Shown here: positions 3,894-5,176 of the stretch, piece by piece | Layout of the letters: the number at the start of each line of letters is the position of its first letter | Position numbering within the stretch: position 1 is the first letter of the stretch | Source of the DNA: Phormidesmis priestleyi | GTDB lineage: Bacteria > Cyanobacteriota > Cyanobacteriia > Phormidesmidales > Phormidesmidaceae | NCBI GenBank assembly: GCA_003242115.1 | Contig: QBMP01000026.1 | Span: 1-5,176 of the forward strand | Direction of reading: 5' to 3' | Length of the DNA: 5,176 bases | Notes under the pieces: model-generated | Databases searched by the model: none | The model's input: only the letters and a program-made list of their open reading frames with translations | What the model was told of the DNA's origin: nothing | Position numbers and translations under genes: made by a program

Positions 3894-5176
3894 ATGCCTG
3901 TTCTAATGCCGTCTCATAACTCTACTGGTGACTCTACTGGCGATCAGCCCATCGTTATCCCCATCGTCATTTTAGTTATTGATGATCAGCCCATCGTCGT
4001 CGAATCGGTACGACGTCTGTTAGCGGCAGAAACAGACATGACCGTCCATGCTTGCAGCGATCCCACTCTAGCGCTTTCGATCGCCGCAGAATTGAACCCT
4101 AGCGTCATTTTACAAGACTTAATCATGCCTGAGGTTGATGGGCTCATACTGGTTAAGTTTTTTCGCGCTCATCCCAAAACAAAAGATATTCCCATTGTTA
4201 TCCTTTCTTCTAATGATGAAGCCGAAATCAAAGCCGCTGCCTTCTCAGCCGGAGCCAACGATTATTTAGTTAAGCTCCCCGATCCAATCGAGCTGATTGC
4301 TCGTTTACGCTACCATTCTAAGGCTTATCATAGCTTTCTCAAAAGCAACGAAGCCGAACAAACCCTCGCTAACAACAAAGTTCTAGAGGAGTGCGTTGAG
4401 GCACGCACTACCGAACTTAAGCAGGCTCTAAACAATCTCAAACAAGCCCAAGCTAAGCTCATTCACAATGAAAAAATGAACAGCATGGGGCAGCTCGTGG
4501 CCGGAATTGCCCACGAGGTCAACAACCCGATTAACTTCATTTACGGCAATCTAAACTACATGGATAACTATGTACAAGATTTGCTAAATCTCATTCAGAC
4601 GTATCAAGAACATTATCCGAACCCCGTATCGGCCATCAGCGAAAAGTTAGAAGAACTCGACTTTGAATTCACCTCTCAAGATTTACTGTCGAGCTTTGTT
4701 TCTTTGCGCAGCGGCGCTAAACGCATTCGCGATCTGGTACTTAGCTTGCGCAACTTCTCTCGCTTCGACGAAGCTGAAATCAAAAAAGTAGATGTGCATG
4801 AGGGCCTTGATAGCACTTTGGCCGTTTTGGGCGCTCAGCTAGAAGGCATTACAGTAGAAAAAGCATACGGCGATCTGTCTTCTCTGGAATGCTACGCCAG
4901 TCAGATAAACCAGGTTTTTATGCATCTGATTCGCAATGCCATTGAGGCGATACGCGGCCTCAGCACAGTTTCAAAGTCTGAACAAAAATCTTTTGGTAGC
5001 GATAGAAAGCCGATGCTGCACATCTCAACGGTATCTGTTCATGAGGGTCAGCGCCTTGCCGTTTGGATCGCAGACAATGGCCCAGGCATTTTACCAGACA
5101 TTCAAGATCGCATTTTTGACCCTTTTTTTACCACTAAAGAAGTGGGTAACGGAACCGGATTAGGGCTTTCTATCAG
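3894..5176 (+). CDS. Hybrid sensor kinase: N-terminal receiver plus histidine kinase (3' end outside window)
   Basis: This cytoplasmic two-component signalling protein shows 427 codons with no stop before the window ends and no membrane segment. The receiver domain spans about residues 20-145: acidic pair D30-D31, phospho-acceptor D75 (LQDLIMPEVDG), S105 at the Thr/Ser position and K127 (DYLVKLPD). A likely coiled coil follows (about 150-195: TELKQALNNLKQAQAKLIHN). The HisKA/DHp segment has the phospho-acceptor H207 in GQLVAGIAHEVNNPINF and a long helical extension to about 300 (IRDLVLSLRNFSRFDEAE). The ATPase domain has an N box (N348, LIRNAIEAI), a G1 box (D394, ADNGPGI), an F box (IFDPFFTTKE) and a G2 box (GTGLGLSI), where the window cuts. 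All key residues are present, so it looks functional. Its signal and output are unknown. It lies 34 bp after the cheR remnant, probably as one transcription unit. Confidence 0.93.
   Translation, partial: MPVLMPSHNSTGDSTGDQPIVIPIVILVIDDQPIVVESVRRLLAAETDMTVHACSDPTLALSIAAELNPSVILQDLIMPEVDGLILVKFFRAHPKTKDIPIVILSSNDEAEIKAAAFSAGANDYLVKLPDPIELIARLRYHSKAYHSFLKSNEAEQTLANNKVLEECVEARTTELKQALNNLKQAQAKLIHNEKMNSMGQLVAGIAHEVNNPINFIYGNLNYMDNYVQDLLNLIQTYQEHYPNPVSAISEKLEELDFEFTSQDLLSSFVSLRSGAKRIRDLVLSLRNFSRFDEAEIKKVDVHEGLDSTLAVLGAQLEGITVEKAYGDLSSLECYASQINQVFMHLIRNAIEAIRGLSTVSKSEQKSFGSDRKPMLHISTVSVHEGQRLAVWIADNGPGILPDIQDRIFDPFFTTKEVGNGTGLGLSI

Noticed and set aside
4936..5163. 75-codon plus-strand frame inside the histidine kinase
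   Set aside because: The kinase frame here carries intact N, G1, F and G2 boxes, so this alternative frame is a shadow.

Overview
The window reads as cyanobacterial chromosome. Three things point that way: the order nusG-rplK-rplA-rplJ-rplL ends after rplL instead of running into rpoBC; the octamer GCGATCGC (HIP1, a cyanobacterial hallmark) occurs twice, at 2460-2467 and 3192-3199; and the 3' signalling proteins resemble cyanobacterial Wsp/PleD-like and hybrid-kinase families. I cannot name the genus from sequence alone.

Positions 1-3146 are a ribosomal protein and transcription-factor block, all on the plus strand: the C-terminal 107 codons of nusG, then rplK (L11), rplA (L1), a 398-bp leader, rplJ (L10), rplL (L7/L12) and a strong intrinsic terminator at 3117-3146. 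L11, L1, L10 and L12 build the two lateral stalks of the 50S subunit, and NusG is a transcription elongation factor. The leader before rplJ carries a clear L10 autoregulatory RNA (1801-1878). A terminator hairpin with a T tract follows (1925-1957), and a competing antiterminator can be drawn (1869-1930). Together they make a complete attenuation switch that would match stalk-protein synthesis to rRNA supply.

Positions 3147-3433 hold no recognisable gene. They contain a perfect 46-bp palindrome (3173-3218) centred on HIP1, and a 52-codon open frame of unknown nature whose stop overlaps the next start as ATGA.

Positions 3434-5176 are two-component/chemotaxis-type signalling genes. The first is a truncated CheR (WspC-like) methyltransferase remnant that stops just after a degraded SAM-binding motif. 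The second, 34 bp downstream, is a response-regulator/histidine-kinase protein that runs off the right edge with 427 codons visible. Its receiver domain resembles those of PleD/WspR-type regulators, so the pair may be what is left of a Wsp-like chemosensory operon.

The ribosomal genes are ordinary. The items worth a second look are the rplJ attenuation switch, the long HIP1-centred palindrome, the cheR relic next to the hybrid kinase, and the short-period repeats in the spacers. I see no CRISPR array, tRNA, rRNA, insertion sequence or defence system.
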